Assembly: GCA_029706075.1 (NCBI GenBank)
Contig: JAINUG010000208.1
Location: 62,001-126,000 of the forward strand
DNA length: 64,000 nt
Direction of reading: 5' to 3'
From: Aldrovandia affinis
Lineage: Eukaryota; Chordata; Actinopteri; Notacanthiformes; Halosauridae
Shown here in pieces: positions 22,201 to 33,480 of this stretch (within the stretch, counting starts at the first letter, position 1; each line of letters begins with the position of its first letter). The notes beneath the pieces were generated by a model that searched no databases, was not told where the DNA came from, and was given only the letters and a program-made list of their open reading frames with translations. A program made the position numbers and the translations under genes.

Positions 22201-23244
22201 CCCCAGGACCCCCAATACTAACCTTGAGGAGCCCCCGAGCCAACTGACCCCCACCAAAACCATTGCAGCCGCGCCGGACAGTGGCTTCAGCTTGTCCCCC
22301 ACCACCCCTCCCAACCTCTCGTCCTCCGACCCCACCCCTAATATCACCTCCAGCCCCGCTTCCAACCCTGAAACCAACAGGGAGAGCCCCACCCTCCTCT
22401 CCTCTCCCACACGCACACCTGTCCCTGTCCTGAGTGGGACCCCTGAACCTGCTCCTCTCCTCAGCACCTCCCCCACCCCCGCCAGCTCCTCAGCACCAAA
22501 GAGTGACAAGGGCGCAGTACCCGACCTAGCCACCGGGGCTAGACCAGTGACAGATCCCTCTGCGGCGGCTGCAGTGGAAGAGGCTCACGAGCAAGCAGAG
22601 GTGCTCCCGAAGGAGAGCAGGAAGGGCCTGCTCAGCTCGCCTGCAAAGGATGATGGAAGTAACGTCAAGACTGCAGGGCTGGACGTCGATTGGCTGGTTG
22701 CCACCGCCCCCGCCCCACCGCCCACTGTCTCGCGCCCCCCCGAAAAGAAGATATACAGCTGCTCTGAGTGTGGGAAAGAATATGCCAGCCGCAGCGGCTT
22801 GAAGGTGAGAGAGAGAGAGAGTGAGAGAGAGTGGGGGAGAGAGGGAGGAAGTGGGGAGAGAGAGAGTTTTGTGGGTGTGACACTTCCTAATATTTTTTCC
22901 CTTTCCGATGCCTCCAGGGACACATGAAACACCATGGGGTTGTGGTCAAGGGGTCACGGCCCACACCACGAGGTGCTCGTCTGCCTCCCACCGCCCCCTC
23001 CGCCACCCCCACCACTAGCGGCCCAGTCAGCTTCTGGAACCAGTACCAAGTTTTCTTAACCAACGACCAACTGGAGGAGCCAGCTCAAAGCTCAGCCAAT
23101 GGAAGCCAAGGGGAAGAGGTTGAGATGCCGCAATTGGCCAAGTCTCCTGAGAAGCCTCAGAAGTCAGAGGATCAAACTGCGGAGATTGGCTTTGAGGAAT
23201 TGTGGGAGGATTCTAAGGGGGGGGCTGAACCTGAGGCAATGTGA
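15367..23244 (+). CDS. sall2: sal-like zinc-finger transcription factor 2 (three exons)
   Basis: Nuclear C2H2 zinc-finger transcription factor of the Spalt family. Exons: 15367-15442, 19254-22804, 22918-23244, all GT-AG. The start [13 protein letters not shown] is the SALL N-terminal motif that recruits NuRD repressor in characterised relatives. The Gln-rich helix [20 protein letters not shown] lies at about 19762-19821. Fingers: a pair at 20428-20574 with HTGERPY linker, a triplet at 21482-21724, and a C-terminal one split by intron 2. [18 protein letters not shown] and [14 protein letters not shown] match SALL2 rather than SALL1/3/4. The N-terminal C2HC finger of other SALL proteins is not seen. 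Exon 2 changes frame near 19650 and at 21144-21156, both C runs; the net frame is kept, so homopolymer assembly errors are likeliest. Length is about 1317 codons versus about 1007 in human, mostly Pro/Ser-rich linkers. Confidence 0.93.
15443..19253 (+). other. sall2: sall2 intron 1
   Basis: Non-coding. It holds CT- and GA-rich blocks (16670-16780), a TG-rich block (16990-17200), C-rich and purine-rich stretches, and ends in a pure CT run that serves as the polypyrimidine tract of the exon 2 acceptor (19219-19253). No exon encoding the usual SALL C2HC finger was found. The segment 18000-18300 is less repetitive and could hold regulatory sequence, but that is a guess. Confidence 0.6.
19254..22804 (+). 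CDS. sall2: sall2 exon 2 (large zinc-finger exon)
   Basis: Starts after a CT-rich tract and CAG and ends at AAG/GTGAGA. It encodes the Pro/Ser-rich N-terminal region, the Gln-rich helix, five C2H2 fingers and a long Pro/Ser/Thr-rich region. Reading starts in one frame (19256 to about 19650), continues in the frame one base earlier (to about 21150), then returns. Total length is compatible with an intact frame (2 + 1183 codons). Poly-Ser tracts at about 20150-20200 and 20870-20960 come from TCC/CTC repeats. Confidence 0.88.
22805..22917 (+). other. sall2: sall2 intron 2 (113 bp)
   Basis: Short GA-rich intron with donor GTGAGA and acceptor CCTCCAG. It splits the last C2H2 finger between SGLK and GHMKHH. 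Reading through it without splicing gives a premature stop near 22927. Confidence 0.85.
22918..23244 (+). CDS. sall2: sall2 exon 3 (C-terminus)
   Basis: 109 codons including TGA. It completes the last finger (C-S-E-C ... GHMKHH) and adds an acidic, glutamate-rich tail ending EAM. The phase matches exon 2. Confidence 0.85.
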   Translation, partial: GHMKHHGVVVKGSRPTPRGARLPPTAPSATPTTSGPVSFWNQYQVFLTNDQLEEPAQSSANGSQGEEVEMPQLAKSPEKPQKSEDQTAEIGFEELWEDSKGGAEPEAM

Positions 23245-24615
23245 TTGGCTGAGTGAGGTATCCTGGTACTTTTAATGGACTTTGTGGGGGAAACACATTT
23301 TTAAACTTGAGTTATTTTCTATTTACCAGATTAGCTGGGTAGTTCCTGAGTAAATTGGTTAGTTAGTGTATGACATAGTGAGTCGGTCGGCATGGCTATT
23401 AAAGGCTTAAGAGTAAAAAGGTAAAAGAAGCAGGGGAAAAAGAGAGCGGGAGCAAGAGAGACAGAATTCTCTTGTGATGACGTCATGATTATGTCACAGT
23501 CGCGGAGGGCTCTAGAACTCTCCGTCAAACTCCATCCTCAAGCTCATTGTTCCATTTCTAATGAGAAAGGGAAATCAGAAAAGGGAAAAAGGGATTTTTA
23601 TAAAGCACTGGTTTAGAAGGCACATACTGAGTGGGTCCTGGCATTAGGTGTTAATTACAAAAGGTAATATATGTTAATACATTTGGTACGTTTATACTTC
23701 AAAATTACACTGCATTAATTAAAAACATATTGGCTATTGTCAGTTTCGTACATGCATTTTGTGTGCGAACGCATGTATATACATACAAACACACATGCAT
23801 TATGAAATACACTGTACAATAAATGAATTTGCTTGTATAAAACTGTCAATAGTTGGTATATTTTCACAATATCTAACAGGTAGTTCATCCTTGATGGTAC
23901 GTTGACATATATTACTTTTGCAGGAGGGTACTGTGCATCTTGTCCTGTGGTTGGAAGGGAAGGTGTGGGACGTCTCAAACTGTAAATATGAGCAGGAGCA
24001 CTTCCTAAATGTCTGTACTGAACCTCCCACTCCCACTGCTGATGTGTTTGGGGGTGATACAGTTTGGGGAAGGCTGATGATGGTGATGATGCTGATAATG
24101 TTGGTGATGATGCAAACCACTCGTGTGTAGAAAGCCTCTGGTCTTGCCTGGTCCGTTCTGGTTTTGAGACACCCTGTTGTGACAGCCTCGCCTGGACTCT
24201 TTGCTCCTCCTGAAACCGTGCAGCATTCGATTGGCCCACGGGACTTCTCTCCACCCCCCCCCCGACTCTAACTGCTGTTTCACAAGAGAGTCCGTGCGCC
24301 ATTCCCTGGGTGTTCCTGCGTTTACTCAGTGTGTTCTGGGGTAGACACCCCCCCTGTGTCTTGTGACTGTGCAGTGTCCCCTTGTGGTCTTTAGTCTCTG
24401 TGTATTTAGATGGTTCCATCCAACTTGTTTTTCTTTTTTGTTGTTGTTGTTGTTGTTGCTGTTGATATTGTTGTTGTTGTCAATGTTGTTGTTGTTGGTC
24501 TTATTGTTTCGAGTTAACTGGATGTCCGTTTCGGGCCTTGTCGTGATTGGTATCTTCAGCGTATGTTCAGTGTTCAGTCAAGAAGGAAAAAATAAAACGG
24601 TAACAATGAAACTTG
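23245..24615 (+). other. sall2: sall2 3' untranslated region (probable)
   Basis: Follows the stop codon. It includes a TTG-repeat segment (24433-24500) and ends near an AATAAA at 24591-24596. Open frames on both strands here are composition artefacts. Confidence 0.6.
24591..24596 (+). terminator. sall2: polyadenylation signal of sall2
   Basis: AATAAA about 1.35 kb after the stop codon, followed downstream by GT-rich sequence (GTGTGTTATTGGGCTGTGTGTC), as at cleavage sites. Confidence 0.6.
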
Positions 24616-26600
24616 GTAATGGGCGGTTTTGAAGTGTGTTATTGGGCTGTGTGTCTTAGTGTGTTGGTGTGTTTTGGGCTGTGTGTGTCAGTGTGTTGTT
24701 GGGCTGTGTGAGTCAGTGTATTGTGGGATGTGGCCTCTGTGAGTACTGTGTGATTGCAGTGTACTTTTATTTGCCGAAAAGCACAGGTTTTTCCCAGACC
24801 TTTACAAATGATTGAATTTTAATGACAACATTTAAGAGTTTGAACAATAATTAGGTTACCAATTTATATGGTATAATTATCCAATTACCATTGCTTAGCA
24901 GCTTATTAATTATTCCATTGATTGATGAAAAAATTACACGTTCGGGTTTGTGAAGACAATGATAAATATAAGTTATATTAATGTTATTAATAACATTAAT
25001 ATTAAGCCACTTTTATTAACTGGTTACCTGATGCATCAACTCACATTAATTGTTATAATGAATACTGGCCATGGGTAATTATCCAGTTATTTGTTTCATA
25101 TGGCATTCTGATAGAAATATAGAATAATTATTCATTGTGGTAATCACAACCCTTACGTGAGTCACGATAGAGTCAACATTTGGCCAACAAGAGCAGGAAA
25201 TGTTTGTGTATCACAACTCATATTTAATCGTTTGAAATTCATTTGAAGACATTTTTGTGGTTTACATGTGCTCTACATTGTAATTATTGCATTCACAGAT
25301 GTTTCAGGAAAAAATAGGTAGGACACATCAACTATTAAAACTTTCCCATTCTCCACTTTCACTATGGCCCGCTACCCCTTTACATCTGTGGTGGTGATGG
25401 CTGCGCACAATTATGGAAAAAGTGTGTTTGTGTGTATGTGTGTGTGTGTGTGTGTGCATGCATGTGTGTGCATAAAAGTGTGATTGAGTGTGCAGCTGCC
25501 TATTCTCCTTCTCTCACCCTCTCTCTGTCCTTGTTTCTCCCTCTCTCTCACCCTCTCTCTCTCTCTCTCTCTCTGTGGAGTAAGCTCACAGAGGGGCGTC
25601 ACTAATCCCCTCTCTCTTCCAGCACAATGAAACTCCTCTGTATGTGCGAGTCAGAGCGAGACCCAAGACCGGGGGGCCAGCTGTCCCCAGCATCGTCCCT
25701 AATCTCCACAACCATGACAACCAGCACACCCAAGCACAGTGAACGAGTGTTACAGCCTTTTACTTTTTCTCTGTGGCGGGGGGCATGTGCTCACTTGAAA
25801 GGAACAGCGCCATTTCGAAGCCTACACACTTTTAAGAGACCTTCACCAGTGAGAAATGTGTCAGACAGCAGACTTGACACTTAAAATGTTTGTCAAAATA
25901 CATCAAGTTGTACTTGCTCAAATCAAGTGTGCCTGCCATTTCCCCTATTGAGTAAGTAATTGTGCATACATTGTGATAATTTCTTGTAAAATGACATTTG
26001 CACTAAAACTGCAGTATGACAGGATGAATAAAAACGCTTCCTATCAGCTGACACCTGGGCTGCATTCAGGAGGAGCAAAACATTGTAAACTTTTTTATAA
26101 AGGAAACAGTGTTGTATTTAACACTGTGACTGCGTCCCAAAATGATTTCCTCATTACCTTGTTCCCTAGATTCACCTACTTGCGCCGTGTCTACATCACA
26201 ACACGTCAGGAGGACACAAGGGGAGAAGGAAATGTGAAAAATGTACTTTTAGTTATAAATTAATGTTTTTTTTTAACATAACAAAGATACCTCTTGCTTA
26301 AATAAAGAAAGAGGATGAGGAATGGAGCACAGAGATGAGGTGGGAGGAGATGGGAAACCCGACATACTTGCATCACCTGACATGATGTTGGTAAGTGATT
26401 ACATCAATGGAAGTCCTATCAAAGACATTGTGCTCCATGATGTCACCCAATGCTGAAGATTGACCAATGCCTTTCCACCAGAAATCTATGGTAAGAAGGA
26501 TGGAGGAATTAATATTTTTTTATGTGCTGTTCATCTTGAGTGAAGCACATGTACTAACATTCTAAGAATATCAATATCATTAATTTGACAAGGAATATAT
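24616..26600. other. intergenic, no gene seen
   Basis: AT-rich. It contains TG (about 25430-25460) and CT (25555-25575) microsatellites. The frame at 25627-25884 follows a splice-acceptor-like CT tract plus CAG, but no family is recognisable, and the frame at 25973-26263 likewise. Confidence 0.5.
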
Positions 26601-27060
26601 TCAACTTTTTTCTATAGTCTATACTGGGTATAGACAAAATAGTGTAAACTATATATGAATATTTATTACCTAATAATGATTTGGGCTGCCCTTTGCCTTC
26701 AGAATAGCTTCAATGCTTCTTGGAATACTGTTACACAAGTTTTGAACTGTGGGATATAGACCATTCTTCATGAAGGAAAGCCTCCAGTTCTTTGAGAAAT
26801 GAAGGGGGTGAAAATCTACTCCACAGTCTACGTTCCAGAACTTCCCATTAAGGTTGAATGATGTTTAGATCTGGTGATTGGGGAGGGCGTGGAAGGTGTT
26901 TGACTTCATCCTGGTGTTCATGAAACCACTCTTGAATCCATTTAGCAGTGTGTACGCGGGCGTTATCATCCTGGAATATCTTGAGGAAACAATGGTTGCA
27001 CCATAGGGTTAAATGTTCAGGGTAGGTACCTGTGGGTATTTTGCTACATTAAAATGATAT
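26600..27060 (-). mobile_element. Tc1-type transposase remnant, minus strand
   Basis: The minus strand encodes DDNARVHTAKWIQEWFHEHQ and then PPQSPDLNIIQP, the second Asp region and third acidic region of Tc1/IS630 DDE transposases, followed by a C-terminal helix-rich stretch. Stops interrupt the frame and no ends are clear. Confidence 0.75.
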
Positions 27061-27935
27061 TACTACTTCCAGTAAGTATCGTAAATACTTTAGTGGTTTA
27101 CATGTGTTGTTAAATGTCATTAAATTTCACTTTGAAATAACTTTTTTTGTTGAAGATATAGACTTCAAGCCAACTTCATTATGATCACAGACTCATGCAT
27201 ATCTCACCAGGTGTTCTTTATTTATATGCTTTTCATCCTACTTCTGCCATCAATAATAATGCACTTCTTCGTTATTGATGTTAGAACAAACAAAATTAAA
27301 TAATTGAAAGAGAAAGGTTTTTAACAATCCTTTGTTTGGGTGTGGCATCTGTAGTAAAACAGTTGCCTAACAATGAACAGCACATTCAACTAGCTCTCTA
27401 CATATGGGCGTAAGACCTGCAGTTAGCTAACAGATCATGGATGGAATTAATGCTGAATCTGTGTTGTTCTAATTTATGGGACAAGAATGCACGCCAACGT
27501 AGCTACCTTCAAACAAGATTTTTCTAGCAAATGACCTGTGACCTTGCCAGTTCACTGCTGTTAGCCAGTTAGCTAACGTGAGCTACCAACTTGACCTGTA
27601 CAATATAACTAGCTAACCTAGCTTTGTTAGCTACTGACACCAATCTTTGTGAGTATCATACTTTAAGCAACTTATTGACCACTGCCATGCACACATCAAT
27701 TATTCATAAACTAGATATCAATAGTACATTTGTATTTAGCTTACTTTATATGGTAGCTAGCTAGTAGTGTTTCTTCTTCTTTATGCAGATCTTTGTGGCA
27801 GACTGAACACCACTAGGTGTATTGCTCCCACCTACAGGAGTCCCAGAACACTACACTCTGTGCTGGGCAAAGATTTGTACTGGATTTTTTCTTTTTTTTA
27901 TATACAAAGAGAAGTACATAGGAGAAGAATTACAT
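27061..27935. other. intergenic, no gene seen
   Basis: AT-rich, with repeated TAGCTAGCTA-type words. No coding evidence. Confidence 0.5.
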
Positions 27936-28440
27936 TCTTGTGTGTAAACCTGTAGCTACCAGAAAGTGTAATACATGTGAACTTGTAGATGGCCGCAGTA
28001 TCAACTGCAGAGGGAAAGTAGTCACACCAATGCCAGTTAGGGAACAAAACAGGCTCCACCTCTCACTATGATAAGCCTTGTACTCCAACAGAACATGCCT
28101 GTCTGTCACTCCACATCTCTCACAAAGCCCGTCTGAATGTTTTCTGACTGTATGAAGACCCACCCCTAATCTACAATGCCCCAACATCAACCAGCACATC
28201 TAGTACAATATCCGGATTCTGCAGTAGTAGTATTAGCTAAATTTGGTGCTGCTAAATACTACTACTGCAGAATCCGGATATTGTGCTAGATGTGCTGCTG
28301 CTTTTGCATAGATTATGAAGAGCAGGATGCCGGGTGGATTTTATGTGGGTCCCTGCCCATGTTGGGGTGGAGGGAAATGAAGTGGCGGACAGGACAGCAA
28401 AGGCGTCTCTTGAGTCTGTGCAGGTGGCTTTGATTGGGAC
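27936..28440. mobile_element. LINE RNase H / C-terminal region, broken and inverted
   Basis: On the + strand from about 28330 the frame reads FMWVPAHVGVEGNEVADRTAK, the RNase H core with the conserved ASP context of LINE RNase H domains. On the minus strand from 28199 down to 27936 the frame reads LGHCRLGVGLHTVRKHSDGL and then CERCG...HVLLE, the segment that normally follows RNase H. The two halves face away from each other around a palindrome, so part of the copy is inverted. Confidence 0.75.
28196..28299. repeat. long near-perfect palindrome
   Basis: The left arm (about 28196-28240, containing CAATATCCGGATTCTGCAG) is the reverse complement of the right arm (about 28252-28299, containing CTGCAGAATCCGGATATTG). 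Roughly 44 bp per arm with about a dozen bases between. The arm sequence is itself part of the RNase H coding region. Confidence 0.9.
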
Positions 28441-29082
28441 TACCTGAAGCTATGTCATTTCCGGTTTTGCAATCTCTTTTGGTGGATTTTGTTGACAACA
28501 GCATACAATTGTTTTTCAGATTTAGTGATTTCAAGACAATATGGGGCATCTGATTCCTATTAGTATATACTAAACAATTGTTTTTAGGTGTATTTAAACT
28601 GATATTTTGCCTTTAACTAGCAAGGAAGCGGCAGCTGACATCACGTGTTTCGAAGGAGAGCGCATGCTTGTCTACCCTCCCCAGAATTGACAGTGAATTG
28701 GCAGTGAGCAAATTGTTTACACACATTTCCTGAAACTATACCTAATTTTCTCAAAACTCTAAACACAAACCAGAAAACAGGTTAAGAATTTTGGCAAAAA
28801 GCTACAAATCTCTTTCGCTCAAAATCAAACAATGCATTCAAAACCATGCTAGGAAAATACACCCCACACCATAACACAACCGCTAGATGCAATATACAAT
28901 ATACGGTTATAGGCCTATACCATTTCTGGTTTCTGAGATGGTGATCCATGCACACCTCACACACGGATTACTGAAATGCTTTGTAGCCTACTCCTGCCTA
29001 AATATCCAATTGGTACGCTATTCTTTTTTTGTTGGTTAAAGTGTGCTCTTTTGTGTCTTGTTCCTGTTGAGGGGAACGGTGG
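28441..29082. other. intergenic, no gene seen
   Basis: AT-rich with no coding evidence. A stretch near 28740-28900 could be an eroded DNA transposon end, but no inverted partner was found. Confidence 0.45.
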
Positions 29083-29090
29083 TTTTGCAC

Positions 29091-29974
29091 TAGGGGTGTG
29101 ACAGTATACCATGATATTAAAATATGAAATAGTACTATCATAAATTTAGCGTAATACGGTAATAGTAGCCTAAATCACGTGTTTAGCTAGCTACACAGCA
29201 TAAATATCCGTTTGCAGTCCGTTATCAAACTCGCGATGTCCGACGCTGAGGCGGTCTGTAATGCCGAATTATGTCCCCCCAAAAAGCGAACTCGTTCATC
29301 CATGTGGACTCGCTTTGTATTTTTTTTAAATTGTGAACAAGACCGGGGTTCAACTGAAGAAGAAACAGTGTCCAACGAAGTTGCTCACTACATGTCCATT
29401 CCGACCATAGACGGCAACAGAGATCCACTACAGTGGTTGAAGGTCCAAGAAGAAAACATGCCATGAATGGCGAAATTGGCCAAGAAAATTCTGAGCATCC
29501 CTGCAACAAGCGTTGACTCTGAAAGTTTTCAGTGCTTCTGGCCACATTCAATCTCCCTTCCGTTCAAGCCTAAAACCTGAAAAATGTAACATGCTAGTCT
29601 TCTTACATTAAAATCTTCCTTAAAAAGGAAAGCTGGACCTAAATGCATCTAGTGCTACTCATTTGACAGTTAGGTTTTATGATTATTATCATTCTCAATT
29701 ATTGAGAATAGGCCTACGCATTGTGTTGTATACATGCATGGCTATTGATTTAAACATAGGCTACAATTACAAGAAGTGAACTATATCCAGTTGCATTTTT
29801 TGCAATTAAAATGGTAGGCCTATATAAATCTGCAAAGAGCCATACAATAAACAGATCGAGTTGTAAACTTTGTGTGATACTTTTTTTTAGCTTAAAAACT
29901 GATACCGTGATATGCCGAAAACCGTGATATTGAGTATTATCATACTGTGAAAATGTCATACCGTCACAACCCTA
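29091..29974 (+). mobile_element. 884-bp hAT deletion derivative with 8-bp target duplication
   Basis: Terminal inverted repeats TAGGGGTGTGACAGTATACC (left) and, reading inward from the right, TAGGGTTGTGACGGTATGAC. The 8-bp direct repeat TTTTGCAC flanks it at 29083-29090 and 29975-29982. The interior retains only the C-terminal dimerisation part of a hAT transposase: EVAHYMSIPTIDGNRDPLQW, then LAKKILSIPATSVDSE after one stop, then a frameshift. The domain belongs to the ZBED-type hAT group. It cannot make transposase. Confidence 0.92.
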
Positions 29975-30234
29975 TTTTGCACACCTTGCTCACGCCTCTG
30001 AGCCTCAGCACCTACATCTACAAAACGGAACATTCTTTTATGTTGAGCGTGTGTCGGTTGGTCCAACCCCCGTACGGGATATCATTTGAATCGGCCGCGA
30101 ATAGCTGGCTCAAGTAACCAGTTTTACAGGCTCAAACAGTCATTGAAATTGCAGTGCCTGTGTTGCACCACTAGGTGGGGAAATCTCACCCAGATATTAT
30201 TCGCTGCCAAATGAGTCAGGAGACAGGCAGGCAG

Positions 30235-32090
30235 AAATAGCAGATATGCATGGGACTACTTCAAGATTTGAGGTTCACAAAGGGATCAGACAGGGTTGTC
30301 CGCCCTCACCTTTTTTGTTTTTTTTGTCAGTCTCTGAAATTCTTCAGAAAAGTTTGTTTAGAGGAATTACAGTTAATGAAACGGTAATCAAAATGACTCA
30401 AGTAGCTGACGATACAACCCTGTTTTTACAAGTCATGTCAAGGAGGCTCTACATGCTCTTGAGAAATTCTCACAAATGTCTGGTCTCTTAGTGAACATTG
30501 CAAAGTGTGAGATATTGTCTCTCAAAGGCTCTACCAGTCCATCAGTATGTGGGATTCCTGTAAAAGATGTGGTTACTTAACTGGGCATCAAAAACAATAA
30601 TTAATCAGAATCAGAATCAGAATCAGAAATACTTGATTGATCCCCGAGGGGAAATTGGTACACTGCATTTGCTCACATATACACAAGAAAAATAAGAGAA
30701 ATACTAAATACTAAATATAACTAAATAATAAGACAATAAATAAGGATAAATATAAATATGTAAATCAAAATGTCAAATTGAATTGAATTGCACATCAGTC
30801 AGTAAAGTATATACATTAAATAAATAAAATATGGGTGCAGTAAGTCCGGGGGACAATCTATTGACTCAGAGTGTCTGACAGTTTGATGGCCACAGGCAGG
30901 AATGACTTCCTGTGGCGATCTGTGGTGCATCTCAGTTGAAGGAGTCTTGCACTGAATGTACTCTTTTGATTGGCCAGCATGTCATGGAGTGGGTGGGAGA
31001 CGCTGTCCAGGATAGCACGTAGCTTGGACAGAATCCTCCTCTCTGACACTGCCGCCAGAGAGCCCAGCTCCACCCCCACAATGCTACTGGCCTTGCGGAT
31101 CAGTTTGTTGAGTCTGTTGGCGTCCGCTGCCCTCAGCCTGCTGCCCCAGCACAGGACAGCAAACAGGAAGGCACTGGCCACCACAGACTCATAGAACATC
31201 CACAGCATTGTCCGGCAGATGTTGAAGGACCTGAGCCTCCTCAGAAAGTAGAGGCGGCTCTGGCCCTTCTTGTAGAGGGCTTCAGTGTTCTTAGCCCAGT
31301 CCAGTTATTGTCAATGTACACTCCCAGGTACTTGTAGTCCTCCACAATGTCCATGCTGACCCCCTGGATGGAAACGGGGGTTACCGTTCCGTACCGTCCA
31401 CCACAGCTCTGTACTCAGAGGAAGGGAGAGAGGACTGTCCCCTGCGGGGCCCCAGTGTTGCTGACCACTCTGTCTGACACACAGTGCTGTAGGTGTACAC
31501 ACAAACCAGAAAACAGAGAGAAATGAGAGAAATGAACCTGAGCCCTATTATTGATGCTATTAGGAAAAAGTTAAATTCATGGTTAGCAAGGGATCTGTCT
31601 CTACAAGGCAGAACCCTGCTATCAAAAGCAGAGGGCTAATCTAGAGCTTCATATGTTTTCACATCCTTAGAAATACGCAAATCTCCATGTAGCACTTTAG
31701 ACAGATTACTTCATAATTTTATTTGGAAGAACAAGCCTCATAGGACAAAACATATGTTATCACCAGTCAATGATGGAGGTCTTAATATTAGATTTCACCC
31801 TTTTTAATCAGACTATTTAATTAATCCCAATAGTCTTTGGAATATACTACCCAGCCTTGCTTTAATACATTAGGTGTCTCAACTTTTTGCTGAAATGTCA
31901 TTTTGATGTGGGTCAACTTCCTGTTAAAATGGCTGCTTTCACAGAAGCAGGCATTATTATGTTGGTCTCTTTTATAAAAACACAATTTCTCCCCACACAA
32001 GTGTTTTATATGAAACAACAGGGCTTAAAATGTAAAAGGTCAGCTAAATGTCTTAGAATCTTGTCAAGGTATGATTTAATATTGTAGTTC
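30235..32090 (+). mobile_element. L1/Tx1-type LINE fragment, split by another LINE
   Basis: At 30246-30491 the frame reads RFEVHKGIRQGCPPSPFLF and QVADDTTLFLQ, the RT palm with the ADD catalytic motif. It resumes at about 31500 with IIDAIRKKLNSWLARDLSLQG and LHNFIWKNKPHRTKHMLSP, the RT C-terminal region of L1-type elements. A minus-strand LINE lies between the two pieces. Stops are frequent. Confidence 0.8.
30604..31500 (-). mobile_element. Rex1/CR1-like LINE 3' part, nested, minus strand
   Basis: On the minus strand: a QHWGPAG / PLSLP region equivalent to the GAPQGTVLSPFLF box (frame-shifted), then FYESVVASAFLFAVLCWGSR and HPLHDMLANQKSTFSARLL, the RT C-terminus. The 3' tail reads TTTCCCCTCGGGGATCAAT and ends in (CTGATT)n. 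It interrupts the L1-type element, so it inserted later. Confidence 0.8.
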
Positions 32091-33480
32091 TTCTATCTCT
32101 GGGAATGTATGGCTGTAATTTATTGCTGTCTGTATATGTAATTACTCCCCTGGCTCTGTACATTTTTTGTTTATTTATCTGTCCTTTCCTTTTAATCTTT
32201 GTTTGTTGTTGTATCTTTTTGTTCATTCTGGTGTGAACAACATTGTTATGTTGCATTTCTACAGTTTCATCTACAGAATGGAATTGCCAGAAATAGAAAG
32301 AGCTCATTCCTGTGCCAGGATTTGGTAATAAAACACATGAAATTAAAAAAGTGGAAAAAGATATTGGGACAAAAAACCTGATACTTACTTGAGTAAACAT
32401 GGCTGATAATGGCAAACCTCAGTGGAGAGCTACAAATTGGGCAGGGGGTGGGGATAAAGTGGGCAGGGGGTGGGTGGTACAGCATGCACGGTGTGGGGAT
32501 ACAGTGGGCAGGGTGTGGGGGGCACAGTGGGTGGGGTATGAGGGGAACAAAGTGCAGGGTTTGGGGGTACAGTGGGCATGGAGTTGGGGTGGGGTGGGGG
32601 GATAGTGGGCAGGTTAAACAGGGTAAAGAGTTAGGGATCCAAAAGGCCTCAGGTTTGATGCCTGGATGTTGCAATTGGCATGTTGCACTTTGCATACAGT
32701 GAACTTGAAGCACTTCCCAAAACAGCGATGTTATAGCCAGGGCCGGGCCACGGTATAAGCAACATAACCCTGTGGCTACTAGTGTGCCCCCTAATGCTGT
32801 ATTCTGACATACATTTTTGTCCAAAAAAACTATTTTATATATATATATTATTTATTTAAAAAATTCATATCAAATGCATTATAGTTGTTAAATATATATA
32901 TTTACTGATTCTGAGTCTGAGAGCTGATTTACCGCTCCTCTGTCATCACAATCACCCATCACACTTCTGCTAATGCCGGTGTCAGCTATGTCATGTGCAA
33001 TGGCATCAAAAAGAACACATTTATCTGGTGCTGAGAAGCAAAAGAAGAGAAAAAAATAGAATATAGTATAGTAGTAGTATTAATTGCATTTATGATTATC
33101 GCTAAAGTAGGCTAAAATGTTTACCTTATAAATGAAAGTTTTGCTGATCATTTATCCCTCTGTCAATATATTTGTGTGGTATATCTGTGCGTTTTTAGTT
33201 CGCTGAAGCTAGCTGAAGTAGCTGAAGCTCATGTGTGGGTGTTGGAAGGGGACGGATTATAGTGAGGGGGACCCCAAAAAAATCCTGCTAGAAGCTGAGG
33301 TTACTTTTGATATGGCCAGCAGTGTTCACCATCCCAATTTATATTGGATTTATACACAATTTATATTTACATCCCAATCTCTGTTCAACACAAACGCCTG
33401 GGTCTGTCTGACACTGCTTCCACATTATAACAGCCTGGTGAGCCATGTTTTTCTTATGGAGGGGTGATTCTGCTTACCCA
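32091..33480. other. intergenic with G-rich tandem repeats
   Basis: No gene seen. It includes the G-rich minisatellite at 32440-32640 and TA-rich sequence near 32840. Confidence 0.5.
32440..32640 (+). repeat. G-rich minisatellite, unit about 30 bp
   Basis: Degenerate units containing GTGGGG-TACAGTGGGCAGGG recur about seven times. The G runs could form quadruplex structures. Open frames here arise from the repeat. Confidence 0.75.

Noticed and set aside
21478..22243. Further minus-strand frames (187 and 168 codons) under sall2 exon 2
   Set aside because: Same composition effect; the opposite strand encodes three conserved zinc fingers.
25627..25884. 85-codon frame preceded by a splice-acceptor-like CT tract and CAG
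   Set aside because: No matching upstream exon or known protein motif; acceptor-like CT tracts are common in this region.
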